A stretch of DNA of 64,000 bases from Beutenbergia cavernae DSM 12333 (GTDB taxonomy: Bacteria > Actinomycetota > Actinomycetes > Actinomycetales > Beutenbergiaceae): positions 4,279,025 to 4,343,024 of the forward strand of contig NC_012669.1 of the NCBI RefSeq assembly GCF_000023105.1, in the 5' to 3' direction. Positions 49,801 to 57,246 of the stretch are shown here, piece after piece. Positions within the stretch are counted from its first letter, which is position 1, and each line of letters begins with the position of its first letter. The notes beneath the pieces were generated by a model. It did not search any database. It was not told where the DNA came from and worked only from the letters and a program-made list of their open reading frames with translations. A program made the position numbers and the translations under genes.

Positions 49801-50110
49801 CCTCGACGACGGCGTCGTGGAGCCGCTTGTTCTCGGCGATCGCGTCCTGCGACTGCGGAGTCGTCAGGGTGGCGAGGGCCTGGTCGAGGTACGCCGGGGG
49901 CACGTCGGGGTTGACCTTCCGCGCCGCCCGCTTGAGCCGAGACGGGATGAGAAGGTCGGCCCAGGTCTCCCGCTCGGCGATCGCGAGGCCCTCGTCGTCC
50001 ACGACCGCGGGTGCGCCGGGGGCGATGGACTTGCCCTCCCGAGGTGTCCAGCCGTGCTCGGCGAGCTCCTCGAGGGCGAACTGCTCCCAGTCGGCTTCGC
50101 TCGGGTGCAT
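46817..50110 (-). CDS. hsdR: Type I restriction endonuclease subunit R
   Basis: This is a 1097-residue motor/nuclease subunit. The N-terminal nuclease domain includes FDVVLYLNGMPVGIIELKNAG (the E-x-K type site). The helicase motor has Walker A HTQGSGKSMEM, VVVTDRTELDGQLYETF, the DEAH box VIVDEAHRSHYDD, FTGTPIS and the late motif QTLARVNRTFRGK. A C-terminal helical region follows. It is the last gene of the R-M operon and lies 101 bp after the GNAT toxin gene. It needs HsdM and HsdS for DNA recognition and cuts unmodified foreign DNA. Confidence 0.97.
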   Translation of the reverse strand: MHPSEADWEQFALEELAEHGWTPREGKSIAPGAPAVVDDEGLAIAERETWADLLIPSRLKRAARKVNPDVPPAYLDQALATLTTPQSQDAIAENKRLHDAVVEGFRFTYLDDDGQERTPTIRLVDADPDRNEWLAVNQVTVVSGDVERRFDVVLYLNGMPVGIIELKNAGTPHADVAAAHAQLTTYVRELPLAFRFAVLTVASDGVTAKYGTPFTPLNHYSPWNVDDDGRVVGRSTAPGPEDSRATDGITADIPEGDAATGDAGALALEVLIAGLFNTERFLQLLRGYVAFDSGDGGLSKRIAKPHQYFAVSQAIATTIHAVETNGKAGVVWHTQGSGKSMEMELYANQVMRHPKLHNPTIVVVTDRTELDGQLYETFNRSELLPEKPRQIVRRNELRDELGSRVTGGIYFTTLQKFGLSKEEKDAGLAHPRLSDRPNIVVIVDEAHRSHYDDLDGYAWHLKNALPNATLIAFTGTPISFADRNTREVFGDVIHTYDLTRAVEDGATVPVYFESRLVKVGFSGDLTDDQINASADEVTVGLDETERDRIEKSVAVVNAIYGAPARLEKLATDLVAHWEARRTAMAELVRSVDVDGGDVAPGKALVVCATRDIAARLYEQIVAIRPGWHSADIHAGKVKVVYSGSATDQPPISDHVRRDSENAVIKKRLKDPTDELEIVIVKDMMLTGYDSPPLHTLYLDRPIRGALLMQTLARVNRTFRGKNAGLLVAYAPIAEHLTAALAEYTDRDQEAKPVGKTVDDAVDVARQLIEELRAVLVGFDWRADLRRRQSSGDKAAGLRTILAAVNWLRTPRRGDDATDGVTPSSTFRTLAGQLGRARAISGPEALADVDNEIRFYEEVRIWIGKLDAEERQARGEPIPDDVQRMLNELMAAAVESGEVLDIYGAAGLEAPRLDRLDTDYLTRAQSAENPQLTIEALQNLIARESQTVTHGNLVRQRVFSVRLSEVMAKYTNSNLTSAEVIAALIEVARDVSAEGDRGASFDPPLSTDELAFYDAVASNSSAVEVQGTGVLAEIARELVAVVRRDAKTDWTVRDDVRAKLRSSIRRLLVKHGYPPDQQPEAIKLVIEQMEAMAPRLAA

Positions 50111-50211
50111 CGGCGTCTCCCTGCAGGACTCGGTGTCGGGTGCTGGTCCGAGTCTGGCGCGTTCGCGCGGTTCTTGCGCTGATCGCGCTGATAAGGGGGT
50201 CTGTCACGCCA

Positions 50212-50718
50212 TTACGACGGCAGACGCATCCGCCTGAGTTGGTCGAGGGGAAGCAAGAGCATGGGTTGCTCGGTAGGCGCGTCGACGAACCCGTACTTGC
50301 GCCAGAACCCGTCGGCGGCGTCATTCACGGGATGCACCAGGACGAACATGAAACCGATCTGACTCGTCAGCCGAAGGCATCGCTGGAGCGCGTCCTGGAG
50401 CAGGGATCGCCCGATCCCCGCACCATGGTGCGCGACGTCGACTGCGAAGCGACCGATGAGCAGGACTGGGACCGGCTGGGGGGTGCCGTGTCGACGACCG
50501 CGCGGCAGGTCGCCGCGCATGATGGAGCCCGTGGAGAGCGAGTAGTACGCCACGACCGCGTCCGATGGATCAGCGACGACGAACGTCTGGGACGCCCCGC
50601 TCGTCGCATTCGAGAGCGCTCGGCGCTTCAGCCAGTCGTCGAGGGAGGAGACACCGCAGGTGAACTCATCGACGCGGTGGTGATCCGCGAGCGGTTCCGG
50701 GGCGAAGAAGACGCTCAC
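50212..50718 (-). CDS. GNAT-family acetyltransferase toxin (TacT-like)
   Basis: This is a 168-residue acetyltransferase. The start GTG 50718 lies within a GTGA overlap with the antitoxin stop. PLADHHRVDEFTCGVSSLDDWLKRRALSN at the N-terminus, VVAYYSLSTGSI, the acetyl-CoA loop FAVDVAHHGAGIGRSLLQDALQRC and the terminal WRKYGFVDAPTEQPMLLLPLDQL match GNAT toxins that acetylate charged tRNA. Its partner is the DUF1778 antitoxin just upstream. Its position beside hsdR may help retain the R-M island. Confidence 0.9.
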   Translation of the reverse strand: MSVFFAPEPLADHHRVDEFTCGVSSLDDWLKRRALSNATSGASQTFVVADPSDAVVAYYSLSTGSIMRGDLPRGRRHGTPQPVPVLLIGRFAVDVAHHGAGIGRSLLQDALQRCLRLTSQIGFMFVLVHPVNDAADGFWRKYGFVDAPTEQPMLLLPLDQLRRMRLPS

Positions 50719-50996
50719 CGAGCGGTGAACACGGACGGCTCGGAGAAGAGGTCTACGAGACCGGGGTTCGGCTCGATGGGGTCCTTCATCAAACGCTCGA
50801 ACTCGGCCCACTTGTCGGCGGGGACCTGGAAGGTGCGTTGGGCGGCGATCACCTCATCAGCCTTCTCGACCGCAACCTGGACGGCGAAGTCGGTGACGGA
50901 TCGGCCGAGCAGCTCGGCGGCTGCGGCGATCGTCTCCTTCTGCCGGTGCGTGACGCGAAGCGCGATCCGCTCGGCCTTCGGGGTCTTGGTTGCCAT
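50715..50996 (-). CDS. DUF1778-family (ribbon-helix-helix) antitoxin
   Basis: This is a 93-residue antitoxin starting at ATG 50996 (a GTG two codons earlier is possible). The RHH DNA-binding part RIALRVTHRQKETIAAAAELLGRSVTDFAVQVAVEKADEVI is followed by a C-terminal tail that should wrap the toxin (FQVPADKWAEFERLMKDP). It overlaps the GNAT toxin by 4 bp in the classical antitoxin-first order and likely represses the pair. Confidence 0.92.
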   Translation of the reverse strand: MATKTPKAERIALRVTHRQKETIAAAAELLGRSVTDFAVQVAVEKADEVIAAQRTFQVPADKWAEFERLMKDPIEPNPGLVDLFSEPSVFTAR

Positions 50997-51075
50997 CGTC
51001 ACAGTGTACGCCTGTTGTGTGCCACCGCGAAGGGCGCGCCTTCACAGGAGGCAGCAGACCTCCTGCGTCGCTGGG

Positions 51076-52344
51076 TCAGACGTCAGCGTCCTCGCCACCC
51101 TGGTCGCGGTCGCGGCGACGGCGGGGAATCCGTTCGGCGAGATCGCGGGAGACCTTGCCGGCCGCCGACCTGGTTCTGTCGATCGTCTCGTTGCCGATGC
51201 GCCGCGTTGCGTCGATACCTTCCGCGCCCGATTCGAGCACCCTGTCCCTGGCGTCCACGGCCGCATCCACCCAGCGCCTCGCTTCCAGGGTGAGTGGACC
51301 CCCCTCGAGCCCGAGCGCATCCCGCAAGTCGACGGCGGCGACCGTCACATTGTTGCTCGATCGCACCACGTCTCGGGAGGCGCTGGGGTGCAGCAGCACC
51401 TTCGCGTTCGCCGAACCGGCAGCGATACCCATGCGCTCGATCAGTCGCTCGGTGCAGCGCGAGATGAGCTCCAGCCGATTCCGTCGCGCAGCCAGGAGTC
51501 CCTTGCGATGACGGTCCACCTCGTCCGGCGCCGCGCCGAGCACTCGGTCGAGCTCGAGCACCGCGATCGCGTCTTGCAGCTGGAAGCATCGCGCCAGGAC
51601 GGCCAGCCACTCTTGCGCCGTACCCTCGACCTCCTTCGACGCCTTGGCGAGATCGCTCATCTTCGTCTGGCGTTCCACCTTCTCCGCGAGCGCGTCGAGC
51701 TGACGCAGGGCGTAGGCCTGCGTCCGGGCGATCGTTGCCGATGCGCCCTGCACCTTCGACCACGTCACCTCGGAGACACCACCCACGTGCTCTCGAACCA
51801 CCATCGACTCGTCGATCACGAGGTCTACGCCGATCATGTCTGCCAGGACGGCGTCCTTCTGGGCGCGGAGCACGTCGTCGACCTTCGCGTCGATCACGGC
51901 GAGATAGTCCGTGATCTCGTCCATGGTCTGCTGCATCGCGAGCTGCGCCATCAGTCCCGCTGCACCGGCCAACATCGCCGGGTTGGTCAGCAGCGATCCA
52001 GGGGTCCTCGCAAACTCGAGGATGCTCTTGATCTTGCCGTTCTTCGTCAGCACGGCACGGCTGACACCCTCGGTCGAGCCCTTCATCGGCTCGAACTGCT
52101 TGAGGGCTCGCGCGGACTCCTTGGTCAGCTTCACCCATCGACCCGAGTTGGCGGCGATCTCGGGACCGGCCTGCGCGGCTCCCGCTCCAGCGCTTAGGGC
52201 CGATCCGAGCCTGGCCAGCCGCAGGTCTCGCGAGGGCAGTCCCTCAGTGGCAAGGAAGCGCTCCACGGCCGTCGTGCTTCCGATGACAGCCACGCCATCG
52301 CCGTCGCTGATCAGCTCGATCTCGTCTGCGCCGTCGCCGCTCAT
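51076..52344 (-). CDS. Uncharacterised coiled-coil protein in R-M island
   Basis: This is a 422-residue protein of unknown family. A hydrophobic patch (LLTNPAMLAGAAGLMAQLAMQ, about residues 118-138) is followed by long helices with coiled-coil character (DEITDYLAVIDAKVDDVLRAQKDAVL, QAYALRQLDALAEKVERQTK, HRKGLLAARRNRLELISRCTERLIERM). The C-terminus is Arg/Asp-rich. The start overlaps the preceding stop (ATGA), tying it to the 127-residue protein and, through that, to the HigB/XRE pair. A membrane-associated or filament-like effector is possible but not shown. Confidence 0.75.
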   Translation of the reverse strand: MSGDGADEIELISDGDGVAVIGSTTAVERFLATEGLPSRDLRLARLGSALSAGAGAAQAGPEIAANSGRWVKLTKESARALKQFEPMKGSTEGVSRAVLTKNGKIKSILEFARTPGSLLTNPAMLAGAAGLMAQLAMQQTMDEITDYLAVIDAKVDDVLRAQKDAVLADMIGVDLVIDESMVVREHVGGVSEVTWSKVQGASATIARTQAYALRQLDALAEKVERQTKMSDLAKASKEVEGTAQEWLAVLARCFQLQDAIAVLELDRVLGAAPDEVDRHRKGLLAARRNRLELISRCTERLIERMGIAAGSANAKVLLHPSASRDVVRSSNNVTVAAVDLRDALGLEGGPLTLEARRWVDAAVDARDRVLESGAEGIDATRRIGNETIDRTRSAAGKVSRDLAERIPRRRRDRDQGGEDADV

Positions 52345-52724
52345 GACGCTTCACCCAGGGCGGAGTCGAGCTGGTCCGGACTGAGGTCGAGCGGAAGGGA
52401 CAGAGTCTGGCCAGCGATGCGTGTGCACTGAGCACTCAGGTCGGCACGAAGGTGGGGCCAGATGCGCGCGAACAGCTCCTGGGGTGAAGGTGGCGCTCCG
52501 CTCCCCAGACGGACCGCGAACGTCGAGCCACCGACGTAGTGCTCCTCGCCGCTCTCCTGCGCTCGCACGGTCACGTCGCCAGCCACGAACCAGTGACTCG
52601 GATGCCCCTCCTCCGGCTCGGTCACCTGCACCTGAAGTTGGACCTCGACTCGGTCCTCGAACGGGTGATGACGACGCTCCCCTGATGACCGGACCAGAAG
52701 CGCCTCGACAGGCTCAGCGGGCAC
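52341..52724 (-). CDS. Uncharacterised small protein coupled to XRE antitoxin
   Basis: This is a 127-residue protein starting at GTG 52724, overlapping the XRE gene by 11 bp and the next gene by 4 bp. A strand-rich N-terminus (RVEVQLQVQVTEPEEGHPSHWFVAGDVTVRAQE) is followed by a helical end (PQELFARIWPHLRADLSAQC). No family or motif recognised. The overlaps argue that it works with its neighbours. Confidence 0.72.
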   Translation of the reverse strand: MPAEPVEALLVRSSGERRHHPFEDRVEVQLQVQVTEPEEGHPSHWFVAGDVTVRAQESGEEHYVGGSTFAVRLGSGAPPSPQELFARIWPHLRADLSAQCTRIAGQTLSLPLDLSPDQLDSALGEAS

Positions 52725-53115
52725 GTGACACCTTCAGTGGCGCGTTGGACCAGGTCGGCGGAACCGTGTCGGGGACGTCGCGGAGCGTGACTTGACCGTC
52801 CCACGTGGACGCTGCCCCGACCTGGCTCCTGCGCCGTCGTCCTTGTCGCCGAGGGATCACCGGAAGATCGTCGCTGATCGGCGCGACCTGAAGCTGGACT
52901 CCGTACCCCAGGGCTCGAAGCACTCGAGCGAGAGTCGCCATACGAACGTTGCCGTCGCCGTTAAGGATCTGGGACACCCTGCTCTCCCCCACCCCGAGCC
53001 GATGAGCGAGATCGCGCTGCGAGACACATGCCGTCTCGCGAGCCCTGTTCATCGTGGCGACGGCGTCGACGGCGAGCCTGGCGGCGCTGCGCTCCAGCTC
53101 ACTCTGCTCTGTCAT
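52714..53115 (-). CDS. XRE-family antitoxin
   Basis: This is a 133-residue protein. The helix-turn-helix is CVSQRDLAHRLGVGESRVSQILNGDGNVRMATLARVLRALGYGVQLQVAPI (about residues 30-80), typical of HigA-like antitoxins. A basic tail follows (PRRQGRRRRSQ). It overlaps the upstream HigB-like toxin by 17 bp, the toxin-first order of HigBA systems. It probably binds the palindrome over the toxin start. Confidence 0.88.
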   Translation of the reverse strand: MTEQSELERSAARLAVDAVATMNRARETACVSQRDLAHRLGVGESRVSQILNGDGNVRMATLARVLRALGYGVQLQVAPISDDLPVIPRRQGRRRRSQVGAASTWDGQVTLRDVPDTVPPTWSNAPLKVSRAR

Positions 53116-53611
53116 GGCTCACGTCCTCGTCCCGTACCCGCTTCGCCAGCTCGATCTCGCCGGGAGGGGTCTTCCTGATGTGCGGTGGCTTGACGAACGC
53201 TGTCGCCAAGCGGATGTAGTCGTCGAACTCCGGCAGGTCCGGGGGCCCCCAGAGTCGCTCACCCTCAAACCCCAGCTTGGGGTCCCAGGACCCCTGGCCG
53301 TCGGTGTCGAAGAACGTGATTCTGAGATTGAACCGCTTGATCTCCCAGACGCCGTCGCGCAGGCGGTTCCAGGCGTGCGGCCCCGGGAGGTCTCCGTACT
53401 CCGCGAAGCGCTCGAACGCTGCCTCCAACCACGCTTGATGACCGATCTGCTCGTCCGGCGCGAGGTCCGGAGCGGACGACGCGTCCACGAGACCGCCGGC
53501 AAGCTCATCCAGGAACGTGGACACCGGCGAGGTGACCGCGTCCGCCCGGACAGCACAAGCGACTTCGTAGACAGCGCCGTCAGCGACGACCCTACGCTGG
53601 ACTTTACCCAT
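53099..53611 (-). CDS. HigB/RelE-like toxin (phage Gp49-like family)
   Basis: This is a 170-residue protein, longer than usual HigB toxins (about 100 residues) owing to a 60-residue N-terminal region. The toxin core is seen in VWEIKRFNLRITFFDTDGQ and the C-terminal signature FVKPPHIRKTPPGEIELAKRVRDED, close to the K-K-x-x-x-T-P-x-x-E-I-x-x-A pattern of Gp49/HigB ribosome-dependent RNases. It is followed by an overlapping XRE antitoxin gene. The start codon sits inside a 32-nt palindrome. Confidence 0.85.
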   Translation of the reverse strand: MGKVQRRVVADGAVYEVACAVRADAVTSPVSTFLDELAGGLVDASSAPDLAPDEQIGHQAWLEAAFERFAEYGDLPGPHAWNRLRDGVWEIKRFNLRITFFDTDGQGSWDPKLGFEGERLWGPPDLPEFDDYIRLATAFVKPPHIRKTPPGEIELAKRVRDEDVSHDRAE

Positions 53612-53626
53612 GTGTAAACTCCAGCG
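53595..53626. promoter_or_regulatory. Palindrome over the toxin start codon
   Basis: CGCTGGACTTTAC and GTAAACTCCAGCG are 13-bp arms with one mismatch and a 6-nt centre that contains the ATG (53609-53611). In the mRNA the GGAG ribosome site would pair with codons 4-6. It could be an operator for the XRE antitoxin, a translational lock, or both. Confidence 0.7.
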
Positions 53627-53650
53627 CTGATCCGCTGGCGAGGATCAGGC

Positions 53651-54385
53651 TCACTTCGGCTGAGCCGATCGCTGGTTGCGTAGCCACTCGGCGAAGCCCT
53701 GGATCATGTCCGACACCTCCGGGCCGAGCGCCTCTGGCGACACGTTGGACAGAGCGCCGACCGCGGCGGTCCAGCGCTGCTGCGCGCTCAGCATCGCTTC
53801 CCGGTTGAGGTGGAGGTCGGCGAGCTTGGCCAGTACCCCGAACGTGTCGCCGGCGCGGGCTCGCCCGATAGCGTCGCTGACGACGCCGATCAGTGCGTCG
53901 AGGCGGCTGATGACCTCCTCGGCCGCCTCGTCACGTTCGTCGGTGAGGCGCTCGACCTCGTCCCGCTCGTCGTCTTCGACGGCGGTGGTCCGCGCGCCGC
54001 TGCCGGCGCCGGGCCAGACGGGTACCGCCTCGCGGAGGCTCATGTCGCTCAGGACGATGGACGACGGCGGGTCCCCGACACTGCAGAGGACGCTGAGCGC
54101 GATGAGTTCGCCGTCGATCCCGCGCAGCCGCGACACCACGGAGTTCACGCCCTCATCCACGACCTCCCATCGAGTGTCCGCGAGCGCATCGTCGATCTCG
54201 GACGGCAGGTCGGCTATCGCCGCGTAGCGGTCCTCGAGGCTCGACTCGAGGACCGCCGTCACACCATCGAGCTGGTCGCTGGCCTGACGCCACGCCTCGA
54301 GTTGCTCGGGGGCGCCTGCGGAGACGCCGTGGAGGGGGCTCGAGACCTCGTCCTCCGCTGCACGGGTCGGGTCGTCGGTCGTCAT
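53651..54385 (-). CDS. Uncharacterised helical protein coupled to hsdS
   Basis: This is a 244-residue acidic protein; its start overlaps the hsdS stop by 4 bp (ATGA). Mostly helical: LEAWRQASDQLDGVTAVLESSLEDRYAAIADLP, then ERLTDERDEAAEEVISRLDALIGVVSDAIGRAR with coiled-coil heptads, and MIQGFAEWLRNQRS at the end. No family recognised. Its coupling to hsdS suggests a role tied to the R-M complex, for example an accessory or anti-restriction factor (inference). Confidence 0.75.
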   Translation of the reverse strand: MTTDDPTRAAEDEVSSPLHGVSAGAPEQLEAWRQASDQLDGVTAVLESSLEDRYAAIADLPSEIDDALADTRWEVVDEGVNSVVSRLRGIDGELIALSVLCSVGDPPSSIVLSDMSLREAVPVWPGAGSGARTTAVEDDERDEVERLTDERDEAAEEVISRLDALIGVVSDAIGRARAGDTFGVLAKLADLHLNREAMLSAQQRWTAAVGALSNVSPEALGPEVSDMIQGFAEWLRNQRSAQPK

Positions 54386-55599
54386 GCCAGCTCCTCAGCG
54401 ATTGCCTCCGCGGCATGGACCGTGAGCTTGCCCGACATGAGCTGCGGCAGGAGCGCGTCCCGCGTCGCCGCGAGTGCCTGCTTTTCGTTTCTTACTTGCT
54501 CCGCCATCGCTACGAGTGCATCAAGGGTTTCTGCAAGCGGCAGAGCATTCTCATTCGACGGTACGCAGATCTTCATCCTGGCGAGCGAGCCCCGGGGTAG
54601 TTCCGTCTGCCCAGTGCTGCCCTCGGCCAGCACCTCGATCTCGCGCTCGAGCCGCAAGAGGGCGAAGCCGGCAAAGGTCGTGTTCACCACAGCGTCGTTG
54701 AATCGAACGAGAGTGACGTGGGAATCGACCGTCGCTTCCCGCGCGTATGTCCACCGACCAACACGACCTAGCGAACCCATACCGGTGGAGTTGATGAGAA
54801 CATCACCCGGCGACAGAAGCTTCTCCGACTTTACTCTCGCGGGATCGGTCCACCGCGCCGGCCCTAGGTCGACCCTCTGCCCACGGACGCAGCGCTGGCC
54901 AAGAACCATCGTCGCATCCGACCCTCCGTCGACATAGCTCGGCGTGATACCGCGTGTCACAAGGTCTGCCACCTCGGAGATCTCGTACTCACGCGTCTCT
55001 GAGCCAAGCGAGCGGACGAACAGCGACATCGCTAGCGCGTCGGCAGTGGCGGCGAGCTTGGTGTTCGCGGCGATCTTGTCGTCCAGCGCGCCCAGCACCT
55101 CCGCGATCGCTCGTTGCTCACCTAACGAAGGAAGCGCCAAATCGATCTCCCGAAGAGATGCCAACGGTTGAGCGATCCCAGGCGTCCCAACAGTAGATGC
55201 ACGCATCATGAGTTCGCGCCGACCTGGACCACGGAAGTAGTACATCAGGAACGCTGGTTCAGCCTTGCTTCTATCGACTGTGAGCTTCATCATGCTCGAC
55301 GACAGAAGAAACTCGTCGTCGCCAATGAGACCGACTTCCCCGATCGCACCCCGATGTGGAAACACGAGGTCCCCCTCCCTCACCAGCGACCTGGCAAGGC
55401 GCCTCGCTGTCTCCGGCGCCACAAAGGTGCCAGAGCGTTGCGGGTGCTTACCGACGCCTATGTCCTGCCCGCGGAGCACGGGAACGCCGGACTCCGTATA
55501 GAGTTCCGCTTTCAGCGCTGACCCAAAGGGGCCGATCGCGATAGAGCCTGCCGAGCTCGATGCAAGATCGGCGATCTTGCATCGCCTCTGGCTAGCCAC
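54382..55599 (-). CDS. hsdS: Type I restriction-modification specificity subunit S
   Basis: This is a 405-residue protein with two target-recognition domains. The first ends in LASLREIDLALPSLGEQRAIAEVLGALDDKIAANTKL, the conserved spacer helix; the second in LPRGSLARMKICVPSNENALPLAETLDALVAMAEQVRNEKQALAATRDALLPQLMSGKLTV. The start GTG 55599 overlaps hsdM by 8 bp. The two domains set the bipartite recognition sequence of the complex. A perfect 12-bp inverted repeat spans codons 6-14. Confidence 0.93.
   Translation of the reverse strand: MASQRRCKIADLASSSAGSIAIGPFGSALKAELYTESGVPVLRGQDIGVGKHPQRSGTFVAPETARRLARSLVREGDLVFPHRGAIGEVGLIGDDEFLLSSSMMKLTVDRSKAEPAFLMYYFRGPGRRELMMRASTVGTPGIAQPLASLREIDLALPSLGEQRAIAEVLGALDDKIAANTKLAATADALAMSLFVRSLGSETREYEISEVADLVTRGITPSYVDGGSDATMVLGQRCVRGQRVDLGPARWTDPARVKSEKLLSPGDVLINSTGMGSLGRVGRWTYAREATVDSHVTLVRFNDAVVNTTFAGFALLRLEREIEVLAEGSTGQTELPRGSLARMKICVPSNENALPLAETLDALVAMAEQVRNEKQALAATRDALLPQLMSGKLTVHAAEAIAEELA
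55558..55584. repeat. 27-nt perfect inverted repeat in the 5' end of hsdS
   Basis: CGATGCAAGATC and GATCTTGCATCG are perfect 12-bp arms around GGC. It lies 15-42 bp inside the hsdS gene. It could form an mRNA hairpin near the start codon, or act as a recombination or binding site. Confidence 0.75.
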
Positions 55600-57217
55600 G
55601 AACCCTCCCCAGTTGCTCGCGTACGACCTGCTCCAGCCGCGCGGACTCCTCGAACTGCGCGAACAGCTCCGCCGTCAGCCGCTCGATCTTCTCCTCGATC
55701 GGCTCACCGTCGTCCTCCACCTCGGGGGCACCGACGTACCGCCCGGGCGCGAGCGCGTATCCGGCCTCCTTGATCTCCGACAGCGTCGCCGAGTAGCAGA
55801 ACCCGGGCACGTCCTCGTAGGACGCCCCCGAAGCGGACGGTGCCCCCCGCCACGCGTGGAACGTCCCAGCGATCCGGGCGATGTCCTCGTCGGAGAGCTC
55901 CCGCTCAGCCCGCGTCACCATGTGCCCCAGGTTCCGCGCGTCGATGAACAGGACCTGCCCGGTTCGATCGACCGACCCAGAGGCACCCGCAGCCTTGGAC
56001 TTCGCGAAGAACCACACGCACACCGGGATGCCTGTCGATCTGAATAGCTGCGTCGGCAACGCCACCATGCACGAGACGAGGTCAACCTCCACGAGCGCCG
56101 CCCGGATCTCCCCCTCACCCACGGAGTTCGAGGACATCGATCCGTTCGCCATCACCACGCCCGCCGACCCGCCCGGCGCGAGCTTCGACAGGATGTGCTG
56201 GATCCACGCGTAGTTGGCGTTCCCGGCGGGCGGGACGCCGAACTTCCAGCGCGCGTCCTCGGCGTTCCGCGCCCAGTCCTTGATGTTGAACGGCGGGTTC
56301 GCCATCACGAAGTCCATCTGGACGTCGGGGTGGACGTCGCGCGCGAACGTGTCGCCCCACCGCGGCCCGAGCTGCGCCGTCAGCCCGTGCACGGCGAGGT
56401 TCATCTTCGCCATGCGCCACGTGCGCTCGTTCAGCTCCTGGCCGTAGACGCTGATCGCCTGCGGGTCCTCGCCATGCCGTTCGATGAACTTCTCCGCCTG
56501 CACGAACATCCCGCCGGACCCGCAGCACGGGTCGTACACGCGCCCGCGATACGGCTCGAGCACCTCGACGAGCACCCGCACCACGCCGGGCGGCGTGTAG
56601 AACTCGCCGCCCCGTTTCCCCTCGGCCGCGGCGAATTTTCCCAGGAAGTACTCGTAGACCTCGCCGAGCACGTCGCGCGCCTTCCGGGCGCCGTCGCCCG
56701 TGAACCGAGCCGAGTTGAACAGGTCGATCAGCTCGCCGAGGCGACGCTGGTCGACGTTCTCCTTGTTGAAGATCTGCGGCAGCGTCGTCGCGAGCGCGGG
56801 GTTCGTCCCCATGATCAGGACCATCGCCTCGTCGACCAGCTCGCCGATCGTCGCCTGCCCCTCGGGATCGCCGGCGGGGCGCCCCTTCGCGTGCTGCGCC
56901 AGGTACCCCCAGCGCGCCCGAGGCGGCACCCAGAAGACACCGGCGGCGCGGTACTCGTCGACCTCCTCGAGCAACGGCCCTGCCTGCTCCTCGCCGATGC
57001 CGTCCGCCGCGAGCTCCGCTGCGATCACCGCCCGACGCTCGTCGAACGCGTCCGACACATACTTCAGGAACACCAGGCCCAGGATCACGTCCTTGTATTG
57101 GCTCGCGTCCATCGAGCCGCGCAACTTGTCGGCGGCCTTCCAGAGCGTGTCCTTGAGCTCCTTCATCGTCGTCGCTGCGGTCGGCAACGCCTCGGCTCGC
57201 TTACGCCTCGGTGGCAT
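55592..57217 (-). CDS. hsdM: Type I restriction-modification methyltransferase subunit M
   Basis: This is a 541-residue N6-adenine methyltransferase. The N-terminal helical domain is TLWKAADKLRGSMDASQYKDVILGLVFLKYVSDAF. The AdoMet motif is DPCCGSGGMF and the catalytic motif is NPPF in MDFVMANPPFNIKDW. ATG 57217 follows AGGAG. It methylates host DNA at the site defined by HsdS and so protects it from HsdR. Confidence 0.97.
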   Translation of the reverse strand: MPPRRKRAEALPTAATTMKELKDTLWKAADKLRGSMDASQYKDVILGLVFLKYVSDAFDERRAVIAAELAADGIGEEQAGPLLEEVDEYRAAGVFWVPPRARWGYLAQHAKGRPAGDPEGQATIGELVDEAMVLIMGTNPALATTLPQIFNKENVDQRRLGELIDLFNSARFTGDGARKARDVLGEVYEYFLGKFAAAEGKRGGEFYTPPGVVRVLVEVLEPYRGRVYDPCCGSGGMFVQAEKFIERHGEDPQAISVYGQELNERTWRMAKMNLAVHGLTAQLGPRWGDTFARDVHPDVQMDFVMANPPFNIKDWARNAEDARWKFGVPPAGNANYAWIQHILSKLAPGGSAGVVMANGSMSSNSVGEGEIRAALVEVDLVSCMVALPTQLFRSTGIPVCVWFFAKSKAAGASGSVDRTGQVLFIDARNLGHMVTRAERELSDEDIARIAGTFHAWRGAPSASGASYEDVPGFCYSATLSEIKEAGYALAPGRYVGAPEVEDDGEPIEEKIERLTAELFAQFEESARLEQVVREQLGRVRG

Positions 57218-57246
57218 CGGGTCTCCTCGTGGGATGGTGGGTGGAA

